NCBI RefSeq assembly: GCF_002245355.1
Contig: NZ_NOWF01000013.1
Span: 1-64,000 of the forward strand
Direction: 5' to 3'
Length of the DNA: 64,000 nucleotides
Origin: Paludifilum halophilum
Lineage (GTDB): Bacteria > Bacillota > Bacilli > Thermoactinomycetales > DSM-45169
Both the position numbers and the translations under genes were made by a program. Positions 56,204 to 64,000 of this stretch are shown here, piece by piece. Under the pieces are notes generated by a model. That model saw nothing but the letters and a program-made list of their open reading frames with translations, was not told where the DNA came from and made no database searches. Position 1 is the first letter of the stretch, and each line of letters starts with the position of its first letter.

Positions 56204-56227
56204 AAGCAGGCTTTCATGCCTGCTTGA
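56204..56227 (-). terminator. Rho-independent terminator of spoVT
   Basis: AAGCAGGC/GCCTGCTT stem with 6-nt loop; the minus strand continues TTTTCC. It lies 36 bp past the spoVT stop. Confidence 0.85.
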
Positions 56228-56262
56228 TCCTTCAGAACCATGATCCATTTTGACTAGGCCCA

Positions 56263-56805
56263 TCACTGCTCCATCTGTTTACCCAAAAAGGCGGCGGCTG
56301 TGTTCGCCATTTTCAGTTCCAGATCCCCCATTTTGGTGCCTTCTTTTTTGGAGAGAAGGATGACGGCCCCGATCGGGTCTCCGCCGGCGTTAATGGGAAC
56401 GATAATAAAGGACTCATAGGGTTCAGCCATATCCCGGATCAATTCCGCTCGAGTGGGAGAAGTCTCCTGATGAGGCTTTCGTTGATCCATACAGGTTTCC
56501 ACGATCCCGCCCACGGGTTTGTCCAGATACTCCCTCTTGGAAGCGCCGGCTACCGCGATCACCGTATCCCGATCACAGATCATCGTGACGTGTTGCAAAC
56601 TCTCATATAGGGATTCAGCGTATTCCTTCGCAAAATCGCCCAATTCACCAATAGGCGAATACTTCTTTAAAATGACTTCACCATCGCGATCGACGAATAT
56701 CTCCAGAGGGTCTCCTTCCCGGATGCGGAGCGTTCGGCGAATCTCCTTGGGAATAACGACCCGTCCGAGATCGTCGATGCGGCGGACGATTCCCGTTGCT
56801 TTCAT
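56263..56805 (-). CDS. spoVT: Stage V sporulation regulator SpoVT
   Basis: A 180-residue protein from ATG 56805 (weak AGAGG upstream). The AbrB swapped-hairpin domain is MKATGIVRRIDDLGRVVIPKEIRR; a GAF-like domain follows (60-175) with VGGIVETCMDQRKPHQ and PINAGGDPIGAVIL. It tunes SigG-dependent genes in the forespore. Confidence 0.96.
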   Translation of the reverse strand: MKATGIVRRIDDLGRVVIPKEIRRTLRIREGDPLEIFVDRDGEVILKKYSPIGELGDFAKEYAESLYESLQHVTMICDRDTVIAVAGASKREYLDKPVGGIVETCMDQRKPHQETSPTRAELIRDMAEPYESFIIVPINAGGDPIGAVILLSKKEGTKMGDLELKMANTAAAFLGKQMEQ

Positions 56806-56934
56806 AGGTCTTGATGCCTCTCTTTCAAGATGTTTTCCTCGTCGGATCAGGCCGATATTCATGTCTGCCGATGGTACGCCCATAGTATTCATCCACTTCC
56901 ATTTAATTATTCCGAAGGCCCTCTCTCAAAAACA

Positions 56935-56962
56935 AAAGGGCAGGGGTTTTCCCCTGCCCATC
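56935..56962 (-). terminator. Rho-independent terminator of the PrsA-type gene
   Basis: GGGCAGGGG/CCCCTGCCC perfect 9-bp stem with TTTT loop; the minus strand continues TTTTGTTTTTG. Confidence 0.9.
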
Positions 56963-56967
56963 CCTCC

Positions 56968-57999
56968 CTATTTTTCCTCGGATTTCTTTTCATCCTCGTC
57001 TCCGGGGAGGTCCATCTTTTTCACTTCAACTTCGTCTTCGATAAATTTCTGATACATCTCCTGAATCTTTTTCTCTTTGATTTGATCCTTTACTTCATCG
57101 TACGGCTGTTTGCCCCGTTCCTTCACTTTCATCACATGGTAACCAAACTGGGACTTGATCGGATCGCTGATCTCATCCAAAGGAAGGTCCTGAGCGGCTT
57201 CGGCGAAAGCCGGATCCCACTGGTCCGGGCTTCCCTCGATCTCTCCGGCCCCGTCCTTGGATCCGGGGTCATCGGAATATTTTTTGGCCACTTCCTTGAA
57301 TTTAGCCCCGTCCTCCAGCTGTTGCTGCACCTTTTCGGCTCGCTTTTTCGCTTCTTTGTCCGATCGTTTTTCCTCTTGAGTTTGAGGATCCTTCGTGGAA
57401 ATCAGCACGTGGTTCAGAGTGATCGATTGGTAAGCGTCCGATTTCTCATATTCCTTTTTGAGATCCTTTTCCTTCACTTTATCTTCAAAGTAATCGGATA
57501 CTTTGTTGTTATTCTTCAAAAAGGTTCGAAGCTCGTCCTTTTTAATCCCGCTCTCCTTCAAAACCTCTTCAGGATCCTTCTTCTCTTCTCCCTCTTGGGC
57601 GGGAGCCTGTTTCAATTGCTCTTCGAAGTCCTTCAGCGCTTTATCCGCCGCTTTGTCGTACTTTTTGTCGTCTTTGACCTTTTCGACAATCAATCTCTCG
57701 GCGATATACTGTTTCACAATCTCTTTCTTCGCTTCCGCATTGTCAAGCATCGGGGCGATCTGGGGTTGGAAGAAGCTCATGATGTTCAAGTACAGGTTGA
57801 GTTCCCCTTCCCTTACCTTTCCGCCTTCATATTCGGCCACCACTTTTTTACTGGTGGTGGGAAGCGGATTCGGTTTCGAAGGGTCTTGTTCATTCGCCTG
57901 ATCCTTCCCGTCATCACCCGACCCGCAGCCAGCCGCGAACAGGGAAACTGCTAATAAAGCGCTCATCGCCGTGGCCAGGCGTCTTTTAATTGGCCGCAT
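56968..57999 (-). CDS. PrsA/SurA-like peptidyl-prolyl isomerase lipoprotein
   Basis: A 343-residue protein from ATG 57999 (GAAAGGAG ten nt upstream). Lipobox LFAAGC at Cys25. A SurA-like chaperone region (55-185) precedes a parvulin PpiC domain (190-290) with LNHVLIST, FKEVAKKYSDDPGSKDGAGEIE and FGYHVMKV. It assists folding of exported proteins at the outer membrane face. Its start lies inside the mfd 3' end by 14 bp, so the two are coupled. Confidence 0.92.
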   Translation of the reverse strand: MRPIKRRLATAMSALLAVSLFAAGCGSGDDGKDQANEQDPSKPNPLPTTSKKVVAEYEGGKVREGELNLYLNIMSFFQPQIAPMLDNAEAKKEIVKQYIAERLIVEKVKDDKKYDKAADKALKDFEEQLKQAPAQEGEEKKDPEEVLKESGIKKDELRTFLKNNNKVSDYFEDKVKEKDLKKEYEKSDAYQSITLNHVLISTKDPQTQEEKRSDKEAKKRAEKVQQQLEDGAKFKEVAKKYSDDPGSKDGAGEIEGSPDQWDPAFAEAAQDLPLDEISDPIKSQFGYHVMKVKERGKQPYDEVKDQIKEKKIQEMYQKFIEDEVEVKKMDLPGDEDEKKSEEK

Positions 58000-60900
58000 T
58001 TCGAAAAGCTCCTTTCGTTTTGGGAACCGGTTCATATTGTATCAGAAACTGTTCCACCATTTCCAGTCCTTCCGATACAGGAAGCCCCTTGATTTTGAAT
58101 ATAATCCCAATTCGTTGACCCGAGGAGAGGCGAACCCGGCCGGGGAAGTTCTGAGCGAGACGGAACAGGCGTTGTCCGTCGACGGTCTCATTCTGGTCGG
58201 GATGGAGCTTGACGTGGATTTCAAAGCCCTGTTGCTTGATCTCTTCCATCCGGTACCGGATCGCATAAGCTCTGAGGCGGGCTACTCGGAGCAGGTTGCT
58301 GACAGGCTGGGGCAAATCGCCGAAACGGTCCTCGATCTCTTCTTCCAAATCCCGGGCCTCTTCCAAAGTACGTACCGCCCGGATTTTCTTATAGATCTCG
58401 ATCTTCTGCTTTTCATCACCGATGTACTCCGACGGGAGGTACGCATCGGCTTCCAGCTCGATTTCCGGCTCCCAGTCAACCTGTTCGTCCTGGGTACCCC
58501 GCTGTTCGTCAATCGCTTCTTTCAACATTTGCGTGTAAAGATCGAAGCCGACGGAAGCGATATGCCCGTGTTGTTCCGCTCCCAAGAGATTCCCCGCACC
58601 GCGGATAGCCAGGTCCCGCATGGCGATCTTAAAGCCGGAACCCAACTCCGTAAACTCCTTGATTGCTTGCAGTCTTTTTTCCGCTGTCTCGGACAGTACC
58701 TTATCCCGCTGGTAGGTGAAATAGGCGTAAGCGATCCGGTTGGACCGGCCCACCCGGCCCCTCAACTGGTAGAGTTGGGACAAGCCCATCTTGTCCGCAT
58801 CATAGATAATCAAGGTATTCACGTTGGGGATGTCCACCCCGGTCTCGATAATGGTCGTGCTGACCAACACATCGTATTCTCCGTCCAGAAAGTCCAGCAT
58901 CACCCGTTCCAGCTCGGATTCCGCCATTTGGCCGTGAGCAACAGCGATGCGGGCATCGGGGACCAACATGCGGACCTGATCCGCCATCTGTTCAATGTTG
59001 TGCACTTGATTGTACAGGAAATACACCTGTCCGCCCCGGGCCAATTCCCGTTCCACCGCTTCCCGGACCAGAGCCGCGGAATACTCCAGGACGTACGTCT
59101 GTACCGGGAACCGATTTTCCGGCGGTGTTTCAATCACGGAGAGATCCCGCACCCCCATCATGGACATGTGGAGGGTCCGGGGAATCGGAGTTGCCGTCAG
59201 AGTGAGAACATCGATATTGTGTCTCAACTGCTTGATTTTTTCCTTGTGCTTAACTCCGAAGCGCTGCTCCTCGTCGACGATGAGCAGTCCCAGATCCTTG
59301 TAACGAACATCCTTGGACAAAAGCCGGTGAGTACCGATGATGATATCCACCGTCCCATCCTTCAACCCTTTGATCGCTTCCCTCTGTTCCTTTCGGGTGC
59401 GGAACCGGGAAAGGACCCGGATCTCCACCGGGAAATCAGCGAAACGTTCCTTAAAGGTTTCGAAGTGCTGCTGAGCCAGGATGGTCGTGGGTACCAAAAC
59501 GGCCACCTGTTTTCCGTCCATCACCGCCTTGAAAGCAGCCCGGATCGCCACTTCCGTCTTTCCATAGCCCACATCGCCGCAAAGAAGCCGGTCCATTGGT
59601 TGAATCTTCTCCATATCCTCTTTAATCTCCTTAATGGATCGGAGTTGATCCACGGTCTCCTCATAAGGGAAAAGAGCGTCAAAATCACGCTGGTAGACCG
59701 AATCCTCGGAAAAAGAGTATCCCTTGGCATTTTGACGCTGGGCGTAGAGTTGGATCAAATCGGAAGCGATATCCTCGACAGAGGAGCGGACCTTGTTTTT
59801 CACTTTGCTCCACTCGTTGCCGCCCAGGCTGTAAACCTTCGGCGATTTTTCCTCGCTGCCCAGGTACTTCTGCACCTGATCGATCTGATCGATCGGTACG
59901 TACAGTTTATCGTTGCCGGCATATTTCACAGTCATGTAATCTTTATGCAATCCCCCTACATTGAGGGTTTCAATGCCGGTATAACGGCCGATGCCGTGAT
60001 TGACGTGGACGACGTAATCCCCAGGCTTCAGTTCCTGATAATCCTTGATCTTTTCAGCGTGATCCATCTTGGCAGGACGCCGAGCCCGACGCTGTTTCTG
60101 GGTGAAAACTTCTCCTTCCGTCACCAACGCCAGACGGGTCGACCCCAACTCGAATCCGGAGGCGAGAGTCCCCACCCGGATCACCGGGCGCCCCGGGGGA
60201 ACGGGGCCGTCCCCGGAATCCCGGAGCGCCTCCATCCCGTAATCCGCCAATACTCGCTCCAGTCGTTCAGCCCGCTCCCGAGTGCTGGCGGTAAAGAGCA
60301 CCCGATATTTGGACTTGATCCACCGGTCCCATTCCGTCTTTAACACATGCATCTGCCCGTGAAACTGCTGCATACCCCGGCAGACGAACTGGACAATATT
60401 TTGGGGTTGGATCCCTGCCGCCCGCATGAACAGGGACAGGTAAATACGCTGGTTGTCACTCCGGTTAAACCATTCCTCATAGGAAAGGGAGACCTTGAGG
60501 TTCGGCAGAAATTCCCCCTGTTGCAACAAGGCCGTCTGCCATTCCCCTTCATCCCGTTCCATCTGCCGGGCTGCATCCTGAATCCGGGCCGGCTCGTCCA
60601 GAATCCAGACCGTATCTCGGGGAAGGTAATCCTGTAAACTTTCAACATCCGGATAAATCTCGCTAATATATTTGTAGATGCCGTTGAACGTATTTCCCGA
60701 TTTCAGCTGTTCGATTTCCCAGCCGACCTTCTCCGTCAATTTCTTTCGGGTTTCCGGGTCCTTCACTTTTTCCAGGCGTTTCGAAAGCAGTCCCGCCACG
60801 CGGTCCCCCGCCTTGTACAATACCTCGGGAGAAGCGAAAAGCTCCCGCGCCGGCGGGATCTCCACCCGCTCCAGTTTGGATTGGGAACGCTGGTCGGCAA

Positions 60901-61525
60901 CGGAAAAGGGACGAATCGAGTCGACTTCGTCATCGAACCACTCGATCCGGATCGGATCCGGCCGCGTCAGGGGATACAAGTCCAGAATGCCCCCCCGCAG
61001 ACTGAACTCTCCCGGCTTCTCTACCATATCCACCCGTTCATAACCGATATGCACCAAGTATTCCACCAAAGGCTCGATCGGGTATTCCTGTCCCACGGTC
61101 AGCGTGCGATGGTTGCCTGCAATCACATGCCGGGGCGGAAATAGTTTTCTCAACCCGGCAAAAGGCACGACAAAAACCCCTGAAAAACCTTTGGCCAAAC
61201 GGGACAGTACGTTCAGCCGTTCTCCCAGGGTTTCATGGCCGTCCAAAGCGATCTCCGTTGCAACCAGTTCATTGGCGGGGTATAACAAAACTTGATCGCG
61301 GGGAAGTAATTCGTACAAGTCTTCCACCGCTTTTTGTGCTTGGTTTAGGTTGTGAGTCACGACCATCACCGGCCGCCCCGTTTCCTTGTACAGGGACGCC
61401 GCATACACCATTCGCGCGGTACCTGTCAGTCCGGCGACCAGTTGTTCTTTCAAATTTTCTTTTAAAGAAACAGCAGTGGACTGAAAGTCATCATCACGTT
61501 GAAACAGTTGGATCAATGTCTCCAA
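57986..61525 (-). CDS. mfd: Transcription-repair coupling factor Mfd
   Basis: A 1179-residue protein, close to the B. subtilis length. The TTG start at 61525 has GGGAGGAT upstream; no ATG fits. UvrB-like N-terminal module, RNA polymerase-interacting domain (YQELKPGDYVVHVNHGIGRY), and an SF2 translocase core with GDVGYGKTEVA, VDEEQRFGVKHKE and QLRGRVGRSNR. It removes stalled RNA polymerase and recruits UvrA. It is followed by the coupled foldase gene. Confidence 0.96.
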   Translation of the reverse strand: METLIQLFQRDDDFQSTAVSLKENLKEQLVAGLTGTARMVYAASLYKETGRPVMVVTHNLNQAQKAVEDLYELLPRDQVLLYPANELVATEIALDGHETLGERLNVLSRLAKGFSGVFVVPFAGLRKLFPPRHVIAGNHRTLTVGQEYPIEPLVEYLVHIGYERVDMVEKPGEFSLRGGILDLYPLTRPDPIRIEWFDDEVDSIRPFSVADQRSQSKLERVEIPPARELFASPEVLYKAGDRVAGLLSKRLEKVKDPETRKKLTEKVGWEIEQLKSGNTFNGIYKYISEIYPDVESLQDYLPRDTVWILDEPARIQDAARQMERDEGEWQTALLQQGEFLPNLKVSLSYEEWFNRSDNQRIYLSLFMRAAGIQPQNIVQFVCRGMQQFHGQMHVLKTEWDRWIKSKYRVLFTASTRERAERLERVLADYGMEALRDSGDGPVPPGRPVIRVGTLASGFELGSTRLALVTEGEVFTQKQRRARRPAKMDHAEKIKDYQELKPGDYVVHVNHGIGRYTGIETLNVGGLHKDYMTVKYAGNDKLYVPIDQIDQVQKYLGSEEKSPKVYSLGGNEWSKVKNKVRSSVEDIASDLIQLYAQRQNAKGYSFSEDSVYQRDFDALFPYEETVDQLRSIKEIKEDMEKIQPMDRLLCGDVGYGKTEVAIRAAFKAVMDGKQVAVLVPTTILAQQHFETFKERFADFPVEIRVLSRFRTRKEQREAIKGLKDGTVDIIIGTHRLLSKDVRYKDLGLLIVDEEQRFGVKHKEKIKQLRHNIDVLTLTATPIPRTLHMSMMGVRDLSVIETPPENRFPVQTYVLEYSAALVREAVERELARGGQVYFLYNQVHNIEQMADQVRMLVPDARIAVAHGQMAESELERVMLDFLDGEYDVLVSTTIIETGVDIPNVNTLIIYDADKMGLSQLYQLRGRVGRSNRIAYAYFTYQRDKVLSETAEKRLQAIKEFTELGSGFKIAMRDLAIRGAGNLLGAEQHGHIASVGFDLYTQMLKEAIDEQRGTQDEQVDWEPEIELEADAYLPSEYIGDEKQKIEIYKKIRAVRTLEEARDLEEEIEDRFGDLPQPVSNLLRVARLRAYAIRYRMEEIKQQGFEIHVKLHPDQNETVDGQRLFRLAQNFPGRVRLSSGQRIGIIFKIKGLPVSEGLEMVEQFLIQYEPVPKTKGAFRNAAN

Positions 61526-61572
61526 GTTGTTCCATCCTCCCCTCCACGGTGAGCGGTTGAAAACCATACAAA

Positions 61573-61605
61573 AAGAAGCCTTAGCTGGGGACAGCCAAGG
61601 CTGTT
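61573..61605. terminator. Hairpin between fin and mfd
   Basis: AGCCTT-GCTG and CAGC-AAGGCT form an imperfect stem with T-rich DNA on both sides (GTTTTT and CTTTTTG). It could end the fin transcript on the minus strand. Confidence 0.7.
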
Positions 61606-61736
61606 TTTCTCGTTGTTCCCCCGGTGAAAGACCGCAAACCCTCACCCCTTCATCCCCTACGATGGCCGAAAGGGTTGGCAGGGTGCCCCTTTATTTCAAA
61701 AACTCCCGGGACGAATGAGGATCCATCCGGAACGTT

Positions 61737-61967
61737 TTATTGAAAGGGATGGGAAAGCAGCGTCAGCTCCGGGTTTTTCTCCAACATTTCCTGGCATGTC
61801 TCACAGATCACACGAACGTGAGAATGACCAGCTGCATCATAGGATATTATATCCCGCCGCTCATCCGGGGTCAACCAATGAAAGCCCAGCTGCAACTCTG
61901 TCACACGATCGTCGTCGATTCGGCCGATATGCGTATTGCAATATCGGCAAGTATAAGTTATAGCCAT
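61737..61967 (-). CDS. fin: Anti-sigma F factor Fin (YabK)
   Basis: A 76-residue zinc-ribbon-like protein with CRYC and CETC pairs (Cys7, 10 and the later pair), MAITYTCRYCNTHIG and LGFHWLTPDERRDIISYD, all as in Fin. In B. subtilis it aids the SigF to SigG switch in the forespore. It lies between pth and mfd as usual. Confidence 0.94.
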   Translation of the reverse strand: MAITYTCRYCNTHIGRIDDDRVTELQLGFHWLTPDERRDIISYDAAGHSHVRVICETCQEMLEKNPELTLLSHPFQ

Positions 61968-62180
61968 GGTATGCCACCCGTCAAAGATATATTCTGTTAT
62001 AGTATCGCCTTACGTACAAAAAACATTCCCTTTGTCAGTGATTTTTCCGGATCCATTTTTGTGACGGCTACGGCATTTCGGACCATCAACGACCACGATT
62101 TGCCAACTGGGTGCGGGATCTGATTTCCGACATCAACGGCGGAAAATGGGGTATTCTCCTTATGAAATGGTTTCGATTTT

Positions 62181-62741
62181 TTATCGATTATACTGGTTCA
62201 TCACTTCGGGAAAGGGCGTATCCAGCCAGGCATCTGCGGCGTCGGCGGAACGCTGGATTGCCTCCATCACCGGTTCCTTCTGCTCTTCGGAAAACCGGGA
62301 AAGGACATAATCCACCACCGGTGCCGGAGTCTCCGGACGGCCGATCCCAACCTTAATCCGCTTAAACTCCCGGGTGCCCAAGTGGTCGATCAGGGATTGG
62401 ACTCCGTTATGGCCTCCGGCACTTCCCTTTAACCGTAACCGGATCTTTCCCGGAGGCAAATCCAGATCATCATAAACAACAAGGAGATCCTCCACACGAA
62501 CCTTCAACCAGTCCAGTGCGGGTCGGACCGCCTGACCGGAGAGATTCATGTAAGTCTCCGGCTTGATCAGGACCACCTTTTCGCCACGGATCCGCCCTTC
62601 TCCGACCAGGGCGTTCCATTTTTCCTTTTGTACAGGGAGTTCCCAGGTTTGAGCCAACCGATCGATCACCCAGAAACCGACATTATGACGGGTGGATGCA
62701 TACTTTTTCCCGGGATTGCCCAGGCCCACAATCACTTTCAT
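62181..62741 (-). CDS. pth: Peptidyl-tRNA hydrolase
   Basis: A 186-residue protein: VGLGNPGKKYASTRHNVGFWVIDRL (catalytic His in RHNVG), KPETYMNLSG, VVYDDLDLPPGKIRLR and GGHNGVQSLIDHLGT. It frees tRNA from drop-off peptides (spoVC in B. subtilis). It is downstream of rplY. Confidence 0.97.
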   Translation of the reverse strand: MKVIVGLGNPGKKYASTRHNVGFWVIDRLAQTWELPVQKEKWNALVGEGRIRGEKVVLIKPETYMNLSGQAVRPALDWLKVRVEDLLVVYDDLDLPPGKIRLRLKGSAGGHNGVQSLIDHLGTREFKRIKVGIGRPETPAPVVDYVLSRFSEEQKEPVMEAIQRSADAADAWLDTPFPEVMNQYNR

Positions 62742-62760
62742 GGAGTTCCTCCCGATTCAA

Positions 62761-62789
62761 AAGGGCGCAACTTTTGTCGGTTGCGCCCC
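62761..62789 (-). terminator. Terminator between rplY and pth
   Basis: GGGCGCAAC/GTTGCGCCC stem with a 7-nt loop; the minus strand continues CTTTTGAAT. It may be partial, leaving some read-through into pth. Confidence 0.75.
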
Positions 62790-62827
62790 GTCTTGATCCA
62801 TCACATGTGGAAAAAATAGTCAAACCG

Positions 62828-63457
62828 TTACTCTGCGCCCTCTTGTTCGGCCTTGGCCGCTTCTGACGCGTTCTCAGCCAGCTCGTCCGCTTCTTTTTCC
62901 TGCCCCGTTTGCGGAGGGAGAACGGAAGCAACCACCTCTCCCTCTTCAGTCAGCAATTCCACACCCTCAGGAAAGTTAAGCTGGCCGGCTTCGACGGATT
63001 CACCGATTTCCAAACCGGAGACATCCACCGTCAATTGATCCGGAATCCGGTTCGGAAGGCAGCGAATCGGTACCGTCCGAATCTGCTGTTGCAGGATTCC
63101 GCCTTCCTTAACACCCTTGGGTTCTCCTTCCAACTCGATGGCGGCTTCTGTGTCGACCGGTTCGTTCATGTTCACTTCCTGAAAGTCCACATGCACGATC
63201 CGATCCTTGATGCGGTCCTGTTGCACCTCCCGGATCATCACCGGATGCGTTTTCCCATCGGGAAAAGTGAGATTGATCACGGAAGTGGCGCCCTCACTCT
63301 GCAACAATCGCAGAAACTCAGGCCCATCCAGGTGTACCAGTTCATTGTCGATTCCTTTGCCGTAAACGACTCCGGGAATACGCCCTTCCCGGCGCAAACG
63401 GGTCACTATGGAACGGGGGCGGCTCTCGCGCCGTTGAACGGTCAATTTATAGGACAT
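62828..63457 (-). CDS. rplY: 50S ribosomal protein L25/general stress protein Ctc
   Basis: A 209-residue protein from ATG 63457 with AAGGAGG upstream. The L25 domain (YKLTVQRRESRPRSIVTRLRREGRIPGVVYGKG) is followed by the TL5/CTC C-terminal beta domain and an Ala/Glu-rich acidic tail. It binds 5S rRNA. It lies between prs and pth as in other Bacillales. Confidence 0.95.
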   Translation of the reverse strand: MSYKLTVQRRESRPRSIVTRLRREGRIPGVVYGKGIDNELVHLDGPEFLRLLQSEGATSVINLTFPDGKTHPVMIREVQQDRIKDRIVHVDFQEVNMNEPVDTEAAIELEGEPKGVKEGGILQQQIRTVPIRCLPNRIPDQLTVDVSGLEIGESVEAGQLNFPEGVELLTEEGEVVASVLPPQTGQEKEADELAENASEAAKAEQEGAE

Positions 63458-63596
63458 AACAAACAGCCTCCTTGTGTGAGTGAAACACCTACTCGTCAGA
63501 AGCGTCGTGTTAACAGCAATCGGGGGATACAGATTCTCCACAACACTTCAGTACGCATTCCCTTCCGCACTAGAAGGATAAACCTTGAACCGGCTC

Positions 63597-64000
63597 TCAG
63601 TCAAACAACTTACTTACCGACAATTCTTCATGAACGCGAATAATCGCTTCCCCGATCAAAGGAGCGACGGACAAGACGCGATTCTTCTCCAACTGCTTGT
63701 CCTCACCGAGGGGGATCGTATTGGTCACCACCATCTCCTCGATGTTGGCCTCCCGGATTCGCCGGATTGCCGGACCGGAGAAAACAGGGTGAGTACAACA
63801 GGCATAAACCGCTTTAGCGCCGTAATCCAGCAAGGCATTGGCCGCCAGGGAAATCGTACCGGCGGTATCGATGATATCGTCGATAATGATAGCCGTTCGC
63901 CCTTTAACATCACCGACGATGTTCATCACTTCCGCCACATTGGGTTCCGGACGCCGCTTATCGATAATCGCAATCGGCGATTCCAACCGTTCCGCCAACT
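63597..64000 (-). CDS. prs: Ribose-phosphate pyrophosphokinase, C-terminal part
   Basis: The last ~134 codons of prs; the start lies beyond the right edge. [24 protein letters not shown], the PRPP loop [14 protein letters not shown], and [25 protein letters not shown] at the C-terminus are diagnostic. It makes PRPP from ribose-5-phosphate and ATP. It is upstream of rplY on the same strand. Confidence 0.95.
   Translation of the reverse strand, partial: LAERLESPIAIIDKRRPEPNVAEVMNIVGDVKGRTAIIIDDIIDTAGTISLAANALLDYGAKAVYACCTHPVFSGPAIRRIREANIEEMVVTNTIPLGEDKQLEKNRVLSVAPLIGEAIIRVHEELSVSKLFD

Noticed and set aside
57971-60343. Long plus-strand open frame of 790 codons
   Set aside because: It lies wholly antisense to mfd, has no ribosome site or domain, and reflects codon bias on the opposite strand. 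The same applies to 19477-21555 and 39292-41238.

Overview
The window (about 52-55% GC by eye) is most likely a chromosomal segment from a spore-forming, low-to-mid GC Gram-positive of the order Bacillales. The gene content, an aerial-spore-type sporulation set and lysS/dusB/fol synteny at elevated GC, suggests a Thermoactinomycetaceae-like organism; the family is an inference. Two thirds of it is the conserved oriC-proximal Bacillales backbone, read here in reverse. On the minus strand from the right edge it runs prs, rplY/ctc, pth, fin, mfd, a PrsA-type foldase, spoVT, spoVB-like yabM, mazG/yabN, hup, rqcP/yabO, yabP, yabQ, divIC. It continues with initiator and elongator Met tRNAs, spoIIE, tilS, hpt, ftsH, coaX, hslO, cysK, pabA, folP, folB, folK, dusB and lysS. 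Most starts in this list were set by Shine-Dalgarno spacing rather than by longest reading frame.

Three accessory blocks interrupt or flank the backbone. Block 1 (1-13,442, minus strand) is a Tad/Flp pilus locus: prepilin peptidase, CpaB/RcpC, TadZ, TadA, TadB, TadC, Flp pilin, a von Willebrand A lipoprotein, and TadE/TadG-type pseudopilins, one of which is fused to an M23 peptidase. Its downstream end carries two genes with an identical Flp-type class III leader joined to different class-3 lipase domains. Each is followed by a membrane protein sharing a PGxGQ-N-QR-KG N-terminal signature, and a 561-bp near-identical duplication joins the two cassettes. This resembles a polymorphic toxin/immunity array using the pilin leader as the constant part, and it is the first candidate undescribed system.

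Block 2 (27,434-35,205, minus strand) sits between coaX and ftsH. It is a nine-gene, tightly coupled operon: a 32-residue peptide with a perfect ribosome site, an intergenic terminator-like hairpin, a SPASM-type radical SAM protein, a HemN-like radical SAM protein, an alpha/beta hydrolase, a SAM methyltransferase, a Pro1 tautomerase, a TrmO/TsaA-like methyltransferase, an MFS exporter and an ATP-grasp ligase. I read it as a peptide-derived natural-product pathway of unfamiliar composition, the second candidate system. Next to it (35.3-37.5 kb) is a scrap yard of transposase remnants, two probable orphan immunity genes with overlapping toxin tails, and a duplicated terminator, followed by fhs.

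Block 3 (13.8-18.9 kb) holds a secreted gamma-glutamyltransferase and two tandem secreted glycerophosphodiester phosphodiesterases in repeat-rich DNA. Across the window there are four copies of a ~140-bp palindromic MITE-like element, two copies of a ~245-nt element with complementary ends and compensatory hairpin changes, and other dispersed palindromes. The right edge cuts prs, and the left edge cuts the second putative immunity gene.
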